The notes under the pieces: model-generated
Told to the model about the DNA's origin: nothing
Databases searched by the model: none
Seen by the model: only the letters and a program-made list of their open reading frames with translations
In this document: piece by piece, positions 1-7,620 of the stretch
Layout: each line of letters opens with the position of its first letter
Position numbering within the stretch: the stretch's first letter is position 1
Assembly: GCF_001645685.2 (NCBI RefSeq)
Contig: NZ_CP017080.1
Location: 1,044,001 to 1,108,000 of the forward strand
DNA length: 64,000 bases
Direction: 5' to 3'
From: Peribacillus muralis
Lineage (GTDB): Bacteria; Bacillota; Bacilli; Bacillales; DSM-1321
Made by a program: the position numbers and the translations under genes

Positions 1-288
1 GATGTAGAAGTGTTAACTATTAGTGTAGATCTTCCGTTTGCGCAAAAAAGATGGTGTGGAGCCGCAGGTATAGAACAGGCCCAAACCCTTTCAGATCATT
101 TTAAGATGTCATTTGGCACAGCATATGGCACATATATAAAGGAACATCGCTTAGAATGCCGAGCAGTATTCGTTGTAGATGAAAAAGATGTCGTACAGTA
201 TGCTGAATACGTTCCTGAAATCACGGAACATCCGAACTATGAAGCAGCCATGGAAGCCGTTAAATCAGTAAAAAAAGTTAAAAATTGA
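1..288 (+). CDS. tpx: Thiol peroxidase (2-Cys peroxiredoxin), C-terminal part
   Basis: The reading frame is open from the first base, so the gene starts upstream of the window; 95 codons remain. It carries the Tpx hallmark [10 protein letters not shown], with the resolving Cys followed by GAAGIE, and ends in the family's usual [10 protein letters not shown]...YAEYVPEIT pattern. Tpx reduces hydrogen and alkyl peroxides in the cytoplasm using thioredoxin. The N-terminal peroxidatic Cys lies outside the window. The family assignment is firm from conserved residues; completeness cannot be judged. Confidence 0.93.
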   Translation, partial: DVEVLTISVDLPFAQKRWCGAAGIEQAQTLSDHFKMSFGTAYGTYIKEHRLECRAVFVVDEKDVVQYAEYVPEITEHPNYEAAMEAVKSVKKVKN

Positions 289-391
289 TATAAGTTAGCA
301 ATATACATTATGTTTAAAGGACGTATATCATTTTTCATCACTCATAAGAAGGAAAGTGTTTATTTGATTAAAATCTTTTTTTCTCATAGAA

Positions 392-415
392 AGGCTGTCC
401 ACAAAAGGTCAGCCT
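392..415 (+). terminator. Possible terminator after tpx
   Basis: A 9-nt stem (AGGCTGTCC / GGTCAGCCT, one mismatch) with loop ACAAAA lies about 100 nt after the tpx stop. Only a short pyrimidine tract follows, so termination is plausible but weak. The rest of 289-746 is AT-rich and holds no convincing gene, apart from the regulatory sites listed separately. Confidence 0.4.
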
Positions 416-608
416 CTTCTACTAATGGTTTTATATCGGCTGAGGTGTAAGCATTGAGAGAAAAAAATCATTAGTAGCTTAAAGGGATAGAGTTAAAGTT
501 GATGTTATTGAAAAGGAGTGGATAATATTCTGAATATTTATATTTTTTGTTGAGTAACCAAGGTAGCGGTGATAGTATAAAAATGTGAAGAATTCATTTA
601 ATAATGAG

Positions 609-706
609 ATTGTATACTTCACGCATATGATGAAACATTGTTGCTTATTAAAGGACAAAAATGAGGGCTATACTTTGAATTTTTTTTACCCAGTATTGTA
701 TACAAT
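609..706. promoter_or_regulatory. Putative GntR (FCD) operator sites
   Basis: A perfect 12-bp palindrome ATTGTATACAAT lies at 695-706, 40 bp before the gntR start, and a partial copy ATTGTATAC at 609-617. FCD-type GntR regulators commonly bind short palindromes containing GTATAC, so autoregulation by the adjacent gene product is the simplest reading. The sites are seen directly; the binding protein is inferred. Confidence 0.5.
631..651 (+). promoter_or_regulatory. Shared motif copy 1 (GAAAC-N3-GTTGCTTATT)
   Basis: First of three near-identical elements in the window (others at 1511-1530 and 5770-5790). All keep GAAAC, a 3-nt spacer and GTTGCTTAWT with exact spacing. It lies about 95 bp upstream of gntR. 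It is probably an operator or activator site for a regulator of the purine/glyoxylate genes; which regulator is not known. Confidence 0.5.
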
Positions 707-746
707 GCGGCATTCAATTTTGAATTCCTGATTGAGAGGGGCATGA

Positions 747-1415
747 ATGTTGAATAGTTTAGAAATGGATATCCATAAAAAAATCAAGCAGGCTATCATC
801 CAGCAGAAGCTTCGGCCAAATATGCAACTGATAGAAAAGGATCTTGCTGAATCGTTTGGTGTAAGCCGTACCCCTGTTCGAACTGTTCTGCGAAGATTGG
901 AATACGAAAAATTAGTGAAAATTAAAGAGCATAAAGGTACCTTTGTCTCTTGTTCAACAATTGAAGAAGCAAAAGAAGTGTTCGAAATGAGGAGAATTTT
1001 AGAAGGAGAGGCAGTGCGAAGAGCATGCAGACTCTTTATTGAGGAACAATTACAAGAGCTAGAGACTCTGGTTGAAGAAGAGCTACAAATTAATGAGAGC
1101 CCGGATTTTTATGAATCTTTGAAAATATCCGGGGATTTTCATTTGAAAATAGCTGAAATTGCGGGAAACTCCTATTTTTATCAATATCTAGAAGATTTAA
1201 TTTCCTTAACTTATGTGATTATAGCAATCTATGGAAGAGGTGAAATGGAAACATGTGGTTCTCACGATCATATGCAAATCTTTAATGCCATTAAGCAAAG
1301 GGATGGCGATCTTGCAGAACGCTTATCACTCAATCACCTTAGTGAAATAGAGTCTAATCTTCATTTCAATGAGGAATTACAGTTCTCGCCTTCATTGACA
1401 GATATCTTTCAATGA
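747..1415 (+). CDS. GntR-family transcriptional regulator, FCD domain
   Basis: 222 aa, standard for the FadR/FCD subfamily. The N-terminal winged helix (residues about 8-75) shows DLAESFGVSRTPVRTVLRRLE, the classic GntR recognition-helix signature. The C-terminal all-helical FCD domain (about 85-210) has the metal/ligand-site pattern with D...H (FHLKIAEIAGN) and H (HDHMQIFNAI). ATG start with GAGAGGGG about 6 nt upstream. It stands alone, upstream of an allantoin-type permease and allantoinase, so it probably senses a purine-catabolic or acid metabolite and controls those genes. A GTATAC palindrome directly upstream suggests autoregulation. The ligand cannot be inferred from sequence. Confidence 0.88.
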   Translation: MLNSLEMDIHKKIKQAIIQQKLRPNMQLIEKDLAESFGVSRTPVRTVLRRLEYEKLVKIKEHKGTFVSCSTIEEAKEVFEMRRILEGEAVRRACRLFIEEQLQELETLVEEELQINESPDFYESLKISGDFHLKIAEIAGNSYFYQYLEDLISLTYVIIAIYGRGEMETCGSHDHMQIFNAIKQRDGDLAERLSLNHLSEIESNLHFNEELQFSPSLTDIFQ

Positions 1416-1423
1416 TTCCGAGT

Positions 1424-1437
1424 TGAAAGCGCTTACT
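1424..1437 (+). promoter_or_regulatory. Putative cre (CcpA) site
   Basis: TGAAAGCGCTTACT matches the consensus TGWAANCGNTWNCA at all but the last position. It sits just after gntR and about 315 bp before the NCS1 permease gene. Carbon catabolite control of allantoin uptake would fit. Apart from this site, the motif at 1511-1530 and an unassigned 15-codon ORF at 1574-1621 with a good ribosome site, nothing is recognised in 1416-1752. Confidence 0.5.
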
Positions 1438-1510
1438 GACAGGATCTTTAAGGAGGTGATACAGTCCATGTAATGTATTTGCCTTGTTATTTTTTTTTTT
1501 GATAATTCAA

Positions 1511-1530
1511 AGAAACTATGTTGCTTAATG
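1511..1530 (+). promoter_or_regulatory. Shared motif copy 2 (GAAAC-N3-GTTGCTTAAT)
   Basis: Second copy of the GAAAC-N3-GTTGCTTAWT element, about 220 bp upstream of the NCS1 permease start. Only the last bases diverge from the copies at 631 and 5770. Its presence before three transcription units of the same metabolic region argues against chance. Confidence 0.5.
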
Positions 1531-1752
1531 CGCGACTAATCTGGAGTGTAACACAATAAATGGTGGAGGATCGATGGGAAGCAGTACATTGAACAAAACA
1601 AGGTCGCATTTTTTTCTATAGGAAAAACAGAAGAGAACACTGAAAAGGAAGATTGGATCTTATCATAGCCTCGGTAAACATCAAAGACCTAACTTGTTAA
1701 CCATTGCAAATATCGGAAATGCGAAAAACAACAAAAAGGGGTTGGATGTATC

Positions 1753-3150
1753 ATGTCTACAAATATAAATAGTTACGTTTCAGAAGAAACGCAAATTCAA
1801 CATGATACGGGTGTGGATGAATCACTTAATCCGAAAACAGAGGATGGTAGGACGGTAAGACCGTTAGACTATATTTTCATGTGGGTTGGAGACGGTGTCA
1901 ATCTTGGTAACATGACACTAGGAGCTAGTATAATTGTAGCGGGAATAGCTACCTTGAACATCTTTCAGACATTTGCCGCCGCTATCATGGCAATTGGTAT
2001 CATTTCAACTGTTTTTGCTTTAAATGACAGGCTCGGATACAGAACGGGAATACCGTATGTTGTTCAGCTTAGAATGTCCTTTGGGCTGAAAGGTTCCGTA
2101 ATATCATCACTAATGCGCGGTGTTCCCGCCATCGTTTGGTACGGTTTTCAAAGCTGGATTGGCGGTACGGCCTTGAATGAAATTGTGAAGATAATTACGG
2201 GCGGCGCCTTTGATCATGTTGCCATTTGCTTTGTAGTGCTGCAATTGGTGCAAATAGGGCTATCACTGTATGGATTCCATGCCATTAAGTGGGTTGAAAC
2301 GCTTGCGTCCATTGTTATCGTCTTGGCGCTTCTCTATGTGTTTGGCGTTTTACTAACTTCCTATAGCGATGTTATTGCAGTGAAATGGGTACATGCAGAA
2401 GGATCATGGGGCTTACCTTTCTTTGCATTGATCATGATGTTTATGGGAAATTATGCGGCAATCTTTTTAAGTGCAGCGGACTATTCAAGAGAGCTCAAAT
2501 CTGGTATTAGCGACGCAAAACGCGGGTTTTTGTACTTTCTGCCTATATTAATAGCGTACGGCTTGACACTTGCAATCGGCGGAATGCTTGCTTCCGCAAC
2601 CGGTATCAACAATCCTGTGAAAGCGTTTGCGATAGTTGTTGATAACTCTTATATTACACTCTTTGTATCGGCATTTATCGTTTTGGGTGCGGTTGCCGTA
2701 AACATGGTTGCCAATATCATACCGCCAACCTATGTTATTACCCTGCTTACAAAAATGAAATATAAACCAGCAGTAACCATAACCGGCTTGCTTGCATTTT
2801 GTTCCTTCCCTTGGGTTCTTGTACAGGATTCTTCGGCAAAGGGTCTTGGTATATTCATTCTTATTTATTCCGCATTTTTAGGTCCTATCGTTTCTATATT
2901 ATTAGTCGAATATTATATATTAAGAAAGCAAAAAGTGAATGTTGCAGATTTGTATAAGGAAGACGGCCCATTTGCCGGGTATAATCCAGCAGCAGTGCTT
3001 GCATTGATTATCGGTGCCGGAGCAGCCTTCATCAAAGTGGAACTTGCTTGGATTATCGGGGTATTTGTGGGAGGTATTGCCTACTTCCTTTTAATGAAGT
3101 TTGCATTTAAAGATTCAAAATTCAAAAAGGGTACTATTTTTGAAAAATAA
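1753..3150 (+). CDS. NCS1-family permease (allantoin/purine/cytosine type)
   Basis: 465 aa polytopic membrane protein with about 12 hydrophobic segments. The N-terminus has the NCS1 pattern of a hydrophilic head, then RPLDYIFMWVGDGVNLGNMTLGASI. It should import a nucleobase-like compound by H+ or Na+ symport across the cytoplasmic membrane. The adjacent allantoinase gene (95 nt downstream) makes allantoin the most likely substrate, as for PucI of Bacillus subtilis; cytosine or uracil cannot be excluded from sequence. The ribosome site AAGGGG is somewhat distant from the ATG. It probably forms a two-gene operon with the following allantoinase. Confidence 0.82.
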   Translation: MSTNINSYVSEETQIQHDTGVDESLNPKTEDGRTVRPLDYIFMWVGDGVNLGNMTLGASIIVAGIATLNIFQTFAAAIMAIGIISTVFALNDRLGYRTGIPYVVQLRMSFGLKGSVISSLMRGVPAIVWYGFQSWIGGTALNEIVKIITGGAFDHVAICFVVLQLVQIGLSLYGFHAIKWVETLASIVIVLALLYVFGVLLTSYSDVIAVKWVHAEGSWGLPFFALIMMFMGNYAAIFLSAADYSRELKSGISDAKRGFLYFLPILIAYGLTLAIGGMLASATGINNPVKAFAIVVDNSYITLFVSAFIVLGAVAVNMVANIIPPTYVITLLTKMKYKPAVTITGLLAFCSFPWVLVQDSSAKGLGIFILIYSAFLGPIVSILLVEYYILRKQKVNVADLYKEDGPFAGYNPAAVLALIIGAGAAFIKVELAWIIGVFVGGIAYFLLMKFAFKDSKFKKGTIFEK

Positions 3151-3244
3151 GGCGTTATTCCTGGTGGTTGATGCAATCTGAGGGAAATCAAGGCTGTTGA
3201 ATATAGTGAATATACACAAATTTTAGAAAAAAGGGGCTGGGATA

Positions 3245-4627
3245 ATGAAATATGATTTAGTGATAAAGAATGGAAACGTAGTCATTGAACATTCAGTAGA
3301 AAAACTGGATATCGGTATACTTGATGGTAAAATTGCGGAAATATCAAAAGAAATTGACGGTAATTCTGCTGAAATCATTGATGCATCCCATCAATATGTC
3401 ATGCCTGGGATGATAGATGCCCATGTCCATATTTGTGAGCCAGGAAGAACGGAGTGGGAAGGGTTTGTAACAGGAACTCAAGCATTGGCTGCAGGGGGGA
3501 CGACATCTTTTGTTGATATGCCATTAAACGCTTTGCCGGCAACGACTACAAAGAGTTCACTGCATTTAAAATTAAAATCTGCTGAAAATAAGGCGTATGT
3601 TGATTATGCTTTGTATGGTGGATTAGTTCCTGATAATCTCGAGGATTTAGAGGAGCTTTCCAACGAAGGTGTCGTGGCCTTCAAATGTTTTATGGCAACA
3701 TGTGGTAGTGCGGAAATTGGAGATTTTAAAAATGTTGATGATTTTACTTTATATCAAGGTATGAAAAAACTCTCGGAATTGGGGCATATTTTATCTATAC
3801 ATGCTGAGAATGCAGAGCTTACAGATAAACTGGCAATTGATAAGAAAAAACAAGGTAAGACAACAGCAAGGGATTATGTAGAGTCCCGCCCGATTTTCAC
3901 TGAGGTTGATGCTGTAAAACGTGCATTGTTATTTGGTAAAGAGACTGGATGTAAATTACATTTCGTTCATATTAGCAGTGGGGAGGCTGTTGAAGAAATC
4001 CTTATAGCACGTGAACAAGGCCAAGAGGTTACGATAGAATCATGTCCTCATTATTTCATGCTGGATACGGAAGACTTCGAAAATATGGGGCCAGTTGCAA
4101 AATGCGCTCCGCCGCTTCGTTCCAAAACAGAACAGGATAAATTATGGGAAGCTCTTAAGGAGGGGAAAATCGATATCCTGACATCCGACCATTCCCCATG
4201 TCCTCCAGTTATGAAGCAGAGCGACACCAATAATATGTTTGATGTTTGGGGAGGGATTAGTGGCTGCCAGAATAATGTTGATTTAATGTTTGATGAGGCT
4301 GTTAGGAATCGAGGGGTTTCGGTAAGTGAATTTTCAAAAATGATAGCGACAAAGCCTGCAGAAATATTTAACTTAAGAAATAAAGGAAGCATTAAAGTTT
4401 CCTATGATGCCGATATCATCATCCTTGATCCAAATAAATCGTACACAGTTAAGCCCGAAGATTTGTATTACCGTCATCAACAAAGCCCTTATGTTGGAAG
4501 AACGATTAACTGTCGAGTGACGCAAACATTTGTTAGGGGACAACTGGTGTTTGATCTAGAGAAGGGGATCGTAGGTCAGCCAATTGGGAAGTTCATTTCG
4601 ACAAAAAGTAGCTTCGTAAAAGCATAA
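3245..4627 (+). CDS. allB: Allantoinase, copy 1
   Basis: 460 aa cyclic amidohydrolase. It hydrolyses the hydantoin ring of allantoin to allantoate. Binuclear metal ligands are visible: HVH in DAHVHICEPGR (about residue 59), the carbamylated Lys in GVVAFKCFM (about 147), His in SIHAENAEL, His in FVHISSG and Asp in TSDHSPCP. The motif GRTEWEG is typical of allantoinases rather than hydantoinases or dihydroorotases. Compared with copy 2 at 15943, the usual HVHFNEPG is changed to HVHICEPG. It follows the NCS1 permease gene, forming an import-and-open unit. A terminator-like hairpin follows. Family assignment is confident; whether it differs in substrate from copy 2 is unknown. Confidence 0.88.
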   Translation: MKYDLVIKNGNVVIEHSVEKLDIGILDGKIAEISKEIDGNSAEIIDASHQYVMPGMIDAHVHICEPGRTEWEGFVTGTQALAAGGTTSFVDMPLNALPATTTKSSLHLKLKSAENKAYVDYALYGGLVPDNLEDLEELSNEGVVAFKCFMATCGSAEIGDFKNVDDFTLYQGMKKLSELGHILSIHAENAELTDKLAIDKKKQGKTTARDYVESRPIFTEVDAVKRALLFGKETGCKLHFVHISSGEAVEEILIAREQGQEVTIESCPHYFMLDTEDFENMGPVAKCAPPLRSKTEQDKLWEALKEGKIDILTSDHSPCPPVMKQSDTNNMFDVWGGISGCQNNVDLMFDEAVRNRGVSVSEFSKMIATKPAEIFNLRNKGSIKVSYDADIIILDPNKSYTVKPEDLYYRHQQSPYVGRTINCRVTQTFVRGQLVFDLEKGIVGQPIGKFISTKSSFVKA

Positions 4628-4635
4628 AATTCTCT

Positions 4636-4700
4636 AAAGAAGGTTGACCTAAAAGGGCACTTAAGTAGCTCTTGATTGCGTCATACCTTCTTTTTGTTTT
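4636..4700 (+). terminator. Probable terminator after allantoinase 1
   Basis: AAAGAAGGTTGAC pairs with GTCATACCTTCTTT across a long loop and runs into TTTTTGTTTTATTTTTT. The long loop lowers confidence, but the U-tract is good. Confidence 0.55.
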
Positions 4701-4794
4701 ATTTTTTGAATGCTGTTATGTTTGGGGATTGCTATTGTGGTAAGATAAAGAAAACAGGATCAGTAATATAGGATTTAATCGGAGGGTATTGCAA

Positions 4795-5550
4795 ATGGTT
4801 AAGTCAGTGGATAGGGCGTTAACGATTATTTCATTAGTAAGCAAGCGTAAAGAGGGGATTGGGGTTACTGAGCTTGCCTCCAACCTTGATTTAAATAAAA
4901 GCTCCATATTCAGATTATTAAGTACTCTTGTAAATCATGGTTTCATCGAACAAAATCCTGAAACTAAAAAATATAGATTAGGCTATAAATACTTAGAATT
5001 AAGTTCGATGCTACTTGAATCTATTGACTTGAGAACTCAAGCTAAACCTTTTCTGGAAGAGTTGGAATCACATATCAATGAAGTGATCCACTTGACCGTA
5101 TATGATCAAGGAGAGGTAATCTATATTGAAAAACTTGAGGGAAGTGAAACCCTTAGAACTCATTCACAAGTAGGGAGACGGGCCCCCATGCATTGTACGG
5201 CAGTCGGGAAGGTAATTTTGGCCCATCTGCCATTAAATGAAATCGTAGATATAATTGACAAGCATGGTTTGCCGAAGCATACTGAACAAACGATTACAGA
5301 TAAAGACTCTTTTTTTAAAGAATTGGGGAAAATAAGGAACGAAGGCATTGGTAGGGAAATTGAAGAAAATGAACAAGGAATCACCTGTATTGCAGCTCCA
5401 ATTTTTGATAACCGGAAGAAAATCACTGCTGCCGTTAGCATTTCAGGACCAAGCATCCGAATGACTGAAGAGAGATTAACTGAAATTAAACCAATTATAA
5501 TGGATATTGGTAAAAAGATTTCCCAAAGGCTTGGCTACACAGACAATTAA
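4795..5550 (+). CDS. IclR-family transcriptional regulator
   Basis: 251 aa. N-terminal winged helix (about 5-60: GVTELASNLDLNKSSIFRLLSTLVNHGFIEQ) and C-terminal IclR effector domain (about 75-250) with RAPMHCTAVGKVILAHLP and the EEGITCIAAP-like stretch (NEQGITCIAAPIFD). The ATG at 4795 is chosen because GGAGGG ends 8 nt before it; an in-frame TTG at 4789 is too close to that ribosome site. It is followed by a strong terminator and then by the split-transketolase operon, which it probably controls. IclR proteins in this context often sense glyoxylate or allantoin (AllR-like), but the ligand here is inference. Confidence 0.88.
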   Translation: MVKSVDRALTIISLVSKRKEGIGVTELASNLDLNKSSIFRLLSTLVNHGFIEQNPETKKYRLGYKYLELSSMLLESIDLRTQAKPFLEELESHINEVIHLTVYDQGEVIYIEKLEGSETLRTHSQVGRRAPMHCTAVGKVILAHLPLNEIVDIIDKHGLPKHTEQTITDKDSFFKELGKIRNEGIGREIEENEQGITCIAAPIFDNRKKITAAVSISGPSIRMTEERLTEIKPIIMDIGKKISQRLGYTDN

Positions 5551-5560
5551 ATAAAGTGTG

Positions 5561-5592
5561 AAAAGAATTGGTGTCAGACCAATTCTTTTTTT
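5561..5592 (+). terminator. Intrinsic terminator after the IclR gene
   Basis: AAAAGAATTGGT, a 5-nt loop, then ACCAATTCTTTT followed by a T-run: a textbook Rho-independent terminator 10 nt after the stop codon. Confidence 0.88.
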
Positions 5593-5680
5593 TGTGGAGA
5601 TTTATTGATTCAAGTTTATCTTCAATCAGGCAGTCTGATTATTTGGGCTTTAAGTTTTAATAAAAAATTGACAGAAATAC

Positions 5681-5790
5681 TTGAAATATTCAAAAAATGG
5701 TGATAACATCAAAATAAGAAACAGCGTTAGTTAATAAGCAACAAAATACTTATTTTTTTAATTGTTAAATGAAACTGCGTTGCTTATTAA
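5681..5790 (+). promoter_or_regulatory. Complex control region of the split-transketolase operon
   Basis: It contains a pseudo-palindrome TTGAA-ATA-TTCAA (5681-5693), reminiscent of IclR-type operators; a degenerate GAAAC-AGC-GTTAG (5718-5730); and the third full GAAAC-N3-GTTGCTTATT motif (5770-5790). TTAATAAGCAAC (5731-5742) is the exact reverse complement of GTTGCTTATTAA at 5779-5790, giving a 12-bp inverted repeat spaced by 36 nt. The two GAAAC elements are 53 bp apart, about five helical turns. A TTGACA at 5668-5673 has no convincing -10 partner. No gene lies in 5593-5812. Confidence 0.5.
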
Positions 5791-5812
5791 GATGCTAAAA
5801 GGAGGAGTAATA

Positions 5813-6637
5813 GTGGATTTTTCTAAAGAGAAAAGCGATTTTTATAATAATCTAACGAAAAAGATTCGCCGGCACATAGTTAAGATGACGAACCATGCAG
5901 GAAGCGGTCATCCCGGTGGTTCTTTATCAGCTACTGAACTAATGTCCGTGCTATTTTTTGAACACATGAATGTAGATCCTAACAACCCGGATTGGGAAGA
6001 CCGAGATTGTTTCTTCCTATCTAAGGGCCATTGTACTCCTGTATTTTATTCGGTATTAGCTGAAAAAGGTTTCTTCCCAGTTGAAGAGTTAATGACCTTC
6101 AGGGATGTGGACGGCAGGTTGCATGGACATCCATGCGGAGAGCATATTCCGGGTGTAGATATATCGTCGGGATCACTTGGTCAAGGGTTATCAGTGGCTA
6201 ATGGTGTGGGATTAATTGCAAAACTCGATGGTCGCGACAGAAGATCATACTGCATGATTGGTGATGGTGAACTCCAAGAGGGTCAAGTATGGGAAGCGGC
6301 AATGACAGCTGCACATTACAATCTTGATAACGTTTGTGCGATTATCGACTGGAACAAAATTCAACTTGATGATTTCGTTGAAAATGTAAAAGGTGTAAAA
6401 AATCTTGGTGATAAATTTAGAGCTTTCGGCTGGCACGTCGTTGAAATTGACGGTCATGATATTAATGCAGTCAATGAAGCGTATAAAGAAGCTAAACGCA
6501 CTAAAGGCAGACCTACAGCAATTCTAGCTCATACGGTTAAAGGCAAGGGCGTTTCATTTATGGAAGATACACATGATTGGCACGGTATGGCTCCAAATGA
6601 TGAGCAATTAGAAACCGCATTAAAGGAGTTGGCTTAA
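5813..6637 (+). CDS. Transketolase, N-terminal (pyrophosphate-binding) subunit
   Basis: 274 aa. Carries the ThDP pyrophosphate domain: GSGHPGGSLSATEL near the N-terminus, HGHPCGEHIPGVDISSGSLGQGLS, and the GDGELQEGQ...NKIQLD ThDP/Mg motif. The GTG at 5813 is chosen because GGAGGA sits 6 nt upstream; a longer in-frame reading from 5762 has no ribosome site. It is only half the length of ordinary transketolase (about 660 aa); the partner subunit follows 1 nt later. Such split enzymes transfer C2 ketol units and include family members acting on unusual substrates, for example apulose-4-phosphate. First gene of an operon with a DUF1537 kinase and a Gcl-like enzyme, implying a dedicated catabolic role rather than the pentose phosphate pathway. 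Confidence 0.88.
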   Translation: MDFSKEKSDFYNNLTKKIRRHIVKMTNHAGSGHPGGSLSATELMSVLFFEHMNVDPNNPDWEDRDCFFLSKGHCTPVFYSVLAEKGFFPVEELMTFRDVDGRLHGHPCGEHIPGVDISSGSLGQGLSVANGVGLIAKLDGRDRRSYCMIGDGELQEGQVWEAAMTAAHYNLDNVCAIIDWNKIQLDDFVENVKGVKNLGDKFRAFGWHVVEIDGHDINAVNEAYKEAKRTKGRPTAILAHTVKGKGVSFMEDTHDWHGMAPNDEQLETALKELA

Positions 6638-6638
6638 G

Positions 6639-7586
6639 ATGGCGAATCTAGAAGCACCACGTAAAGGTTTTGCTGATGCACTGATCAGACTTGGAGAAAA
6701 ACATGAAAATTTAGTGGTACTTGACGCGGATTGCGCAAAATCAAATATGACAAATCTTTATAAAGATAGATTTCCAGACCGCTTTTTCAACATCGGTATT
6801 TCTGAATGTGATTTAGTGGGAACTGCAGCTGGTATGGCAGTCGCAGGAAAAGTACCATTTGCGAATGCCTACGCAAACTTCCTTACTGGGCGTGCATTCG
6901 ATCAAATGAGGATATCCGTATGTTATTCGAATAACAATGTAAAAATTGTTGGTCATAACGCTGGTACTTCAGCTGCTCAAGAAGGTGCAACACATTTACC
7001 GCTTGAGGATATTTCGTTAATGCGCACACTCCCACGCATGACTGTAATTGTTCCAGCAGATGCGGTTGAAATGGAAAAGGCAGTAGAAGCTGCTTACTAC
7101 CATGAAGGACCTATTTATCTCCGTGTTGGCAAATTACCGGTACCGATCGTTACAAAAAAAGAAGAACCATTCAAAATAGGTAAAGCAATTAAATACCGTG
7201 AAGGAGCTGATATTACCATCATCAGTACGGGGATAATGCTTGATGAATCACTAAAAGCAGTAGGTGAATTAGAAAAGCAAGGTGTAAGCGCTGAACTTTT
7301 GCACATTCATACAATTAAACCTATTGATAAAGAAGCCATCATTGCCTCTGCTGCGAAAACAAAACATGTTATCACAGTTGAAGAGCATTCGATTATAGGT
7401 GGGTTGGGTAGTGCAGTTGCTGAAGTATTATCGGAAAACCAACCAGCTAAATTAAGAAGGATCGGTACGAATGATCGTTTTGGAGTTTCTGGGAAAATGG
7501 ATGAATTACTTGATTTGTTTGAATTGAGATCACACCGGATCGTTTCGACTGCAAATGAATTATTAGGTCATAGAGTAACTAGCTAA
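6639..7586 (+). CDS. Transketolase, C-terminal subunit
   Basis: 315 aa. Contains the transketolase Pyr domain (about 5-165), with GISECDLVGTAAGMAVAGKVPFANAYANF carrying the catalytic Glu, and the C-terminal transketolase domain (about 185-305: ADITIISTGIMLDESLKAVGELEKQG). It resembles the C-terminal subunits of split transketolases and DXS-like proteins. It starts 1 nt after its partner, with AAGGAG inside the end of the upstream gene, so the two subunits are almost certainly co-translated and form the active site together. Function is C2 ketol transfer; the substrates are inferred only from context. Confidence 0.88.
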   Translation: MANLEAPRKGFADALIRLGEKHENLVVLDADCAKSNMTNLYKDRFPDRFFNIGISECDLVGTAAGMAVAGKVPFANAYANFLTGRAFDQMRISVCYSNNNVKIVGHNAGTSAAQEGATHLPLEDISLMRTLPRMTVIVPADAVEMEKAVEAAYYHEGPIYLRVGKLPVPIVTKKEEPFKIGKAIKYREGADITIISTGIMLDESLKAVGELEKQGVSAELLHIHTIKPIDKEAIIASAAKTKHVITVEEHSIIGGLGSAVAEVLSENQPAKLRRIGTNDRFGVSGKMDELLDLFELRSHRIVSTANELLGHRVTS

Positions 7587-7620
7587 TCACATTTTTAAAT
7601 AAAGAAAGGGGGGAGGGTTT

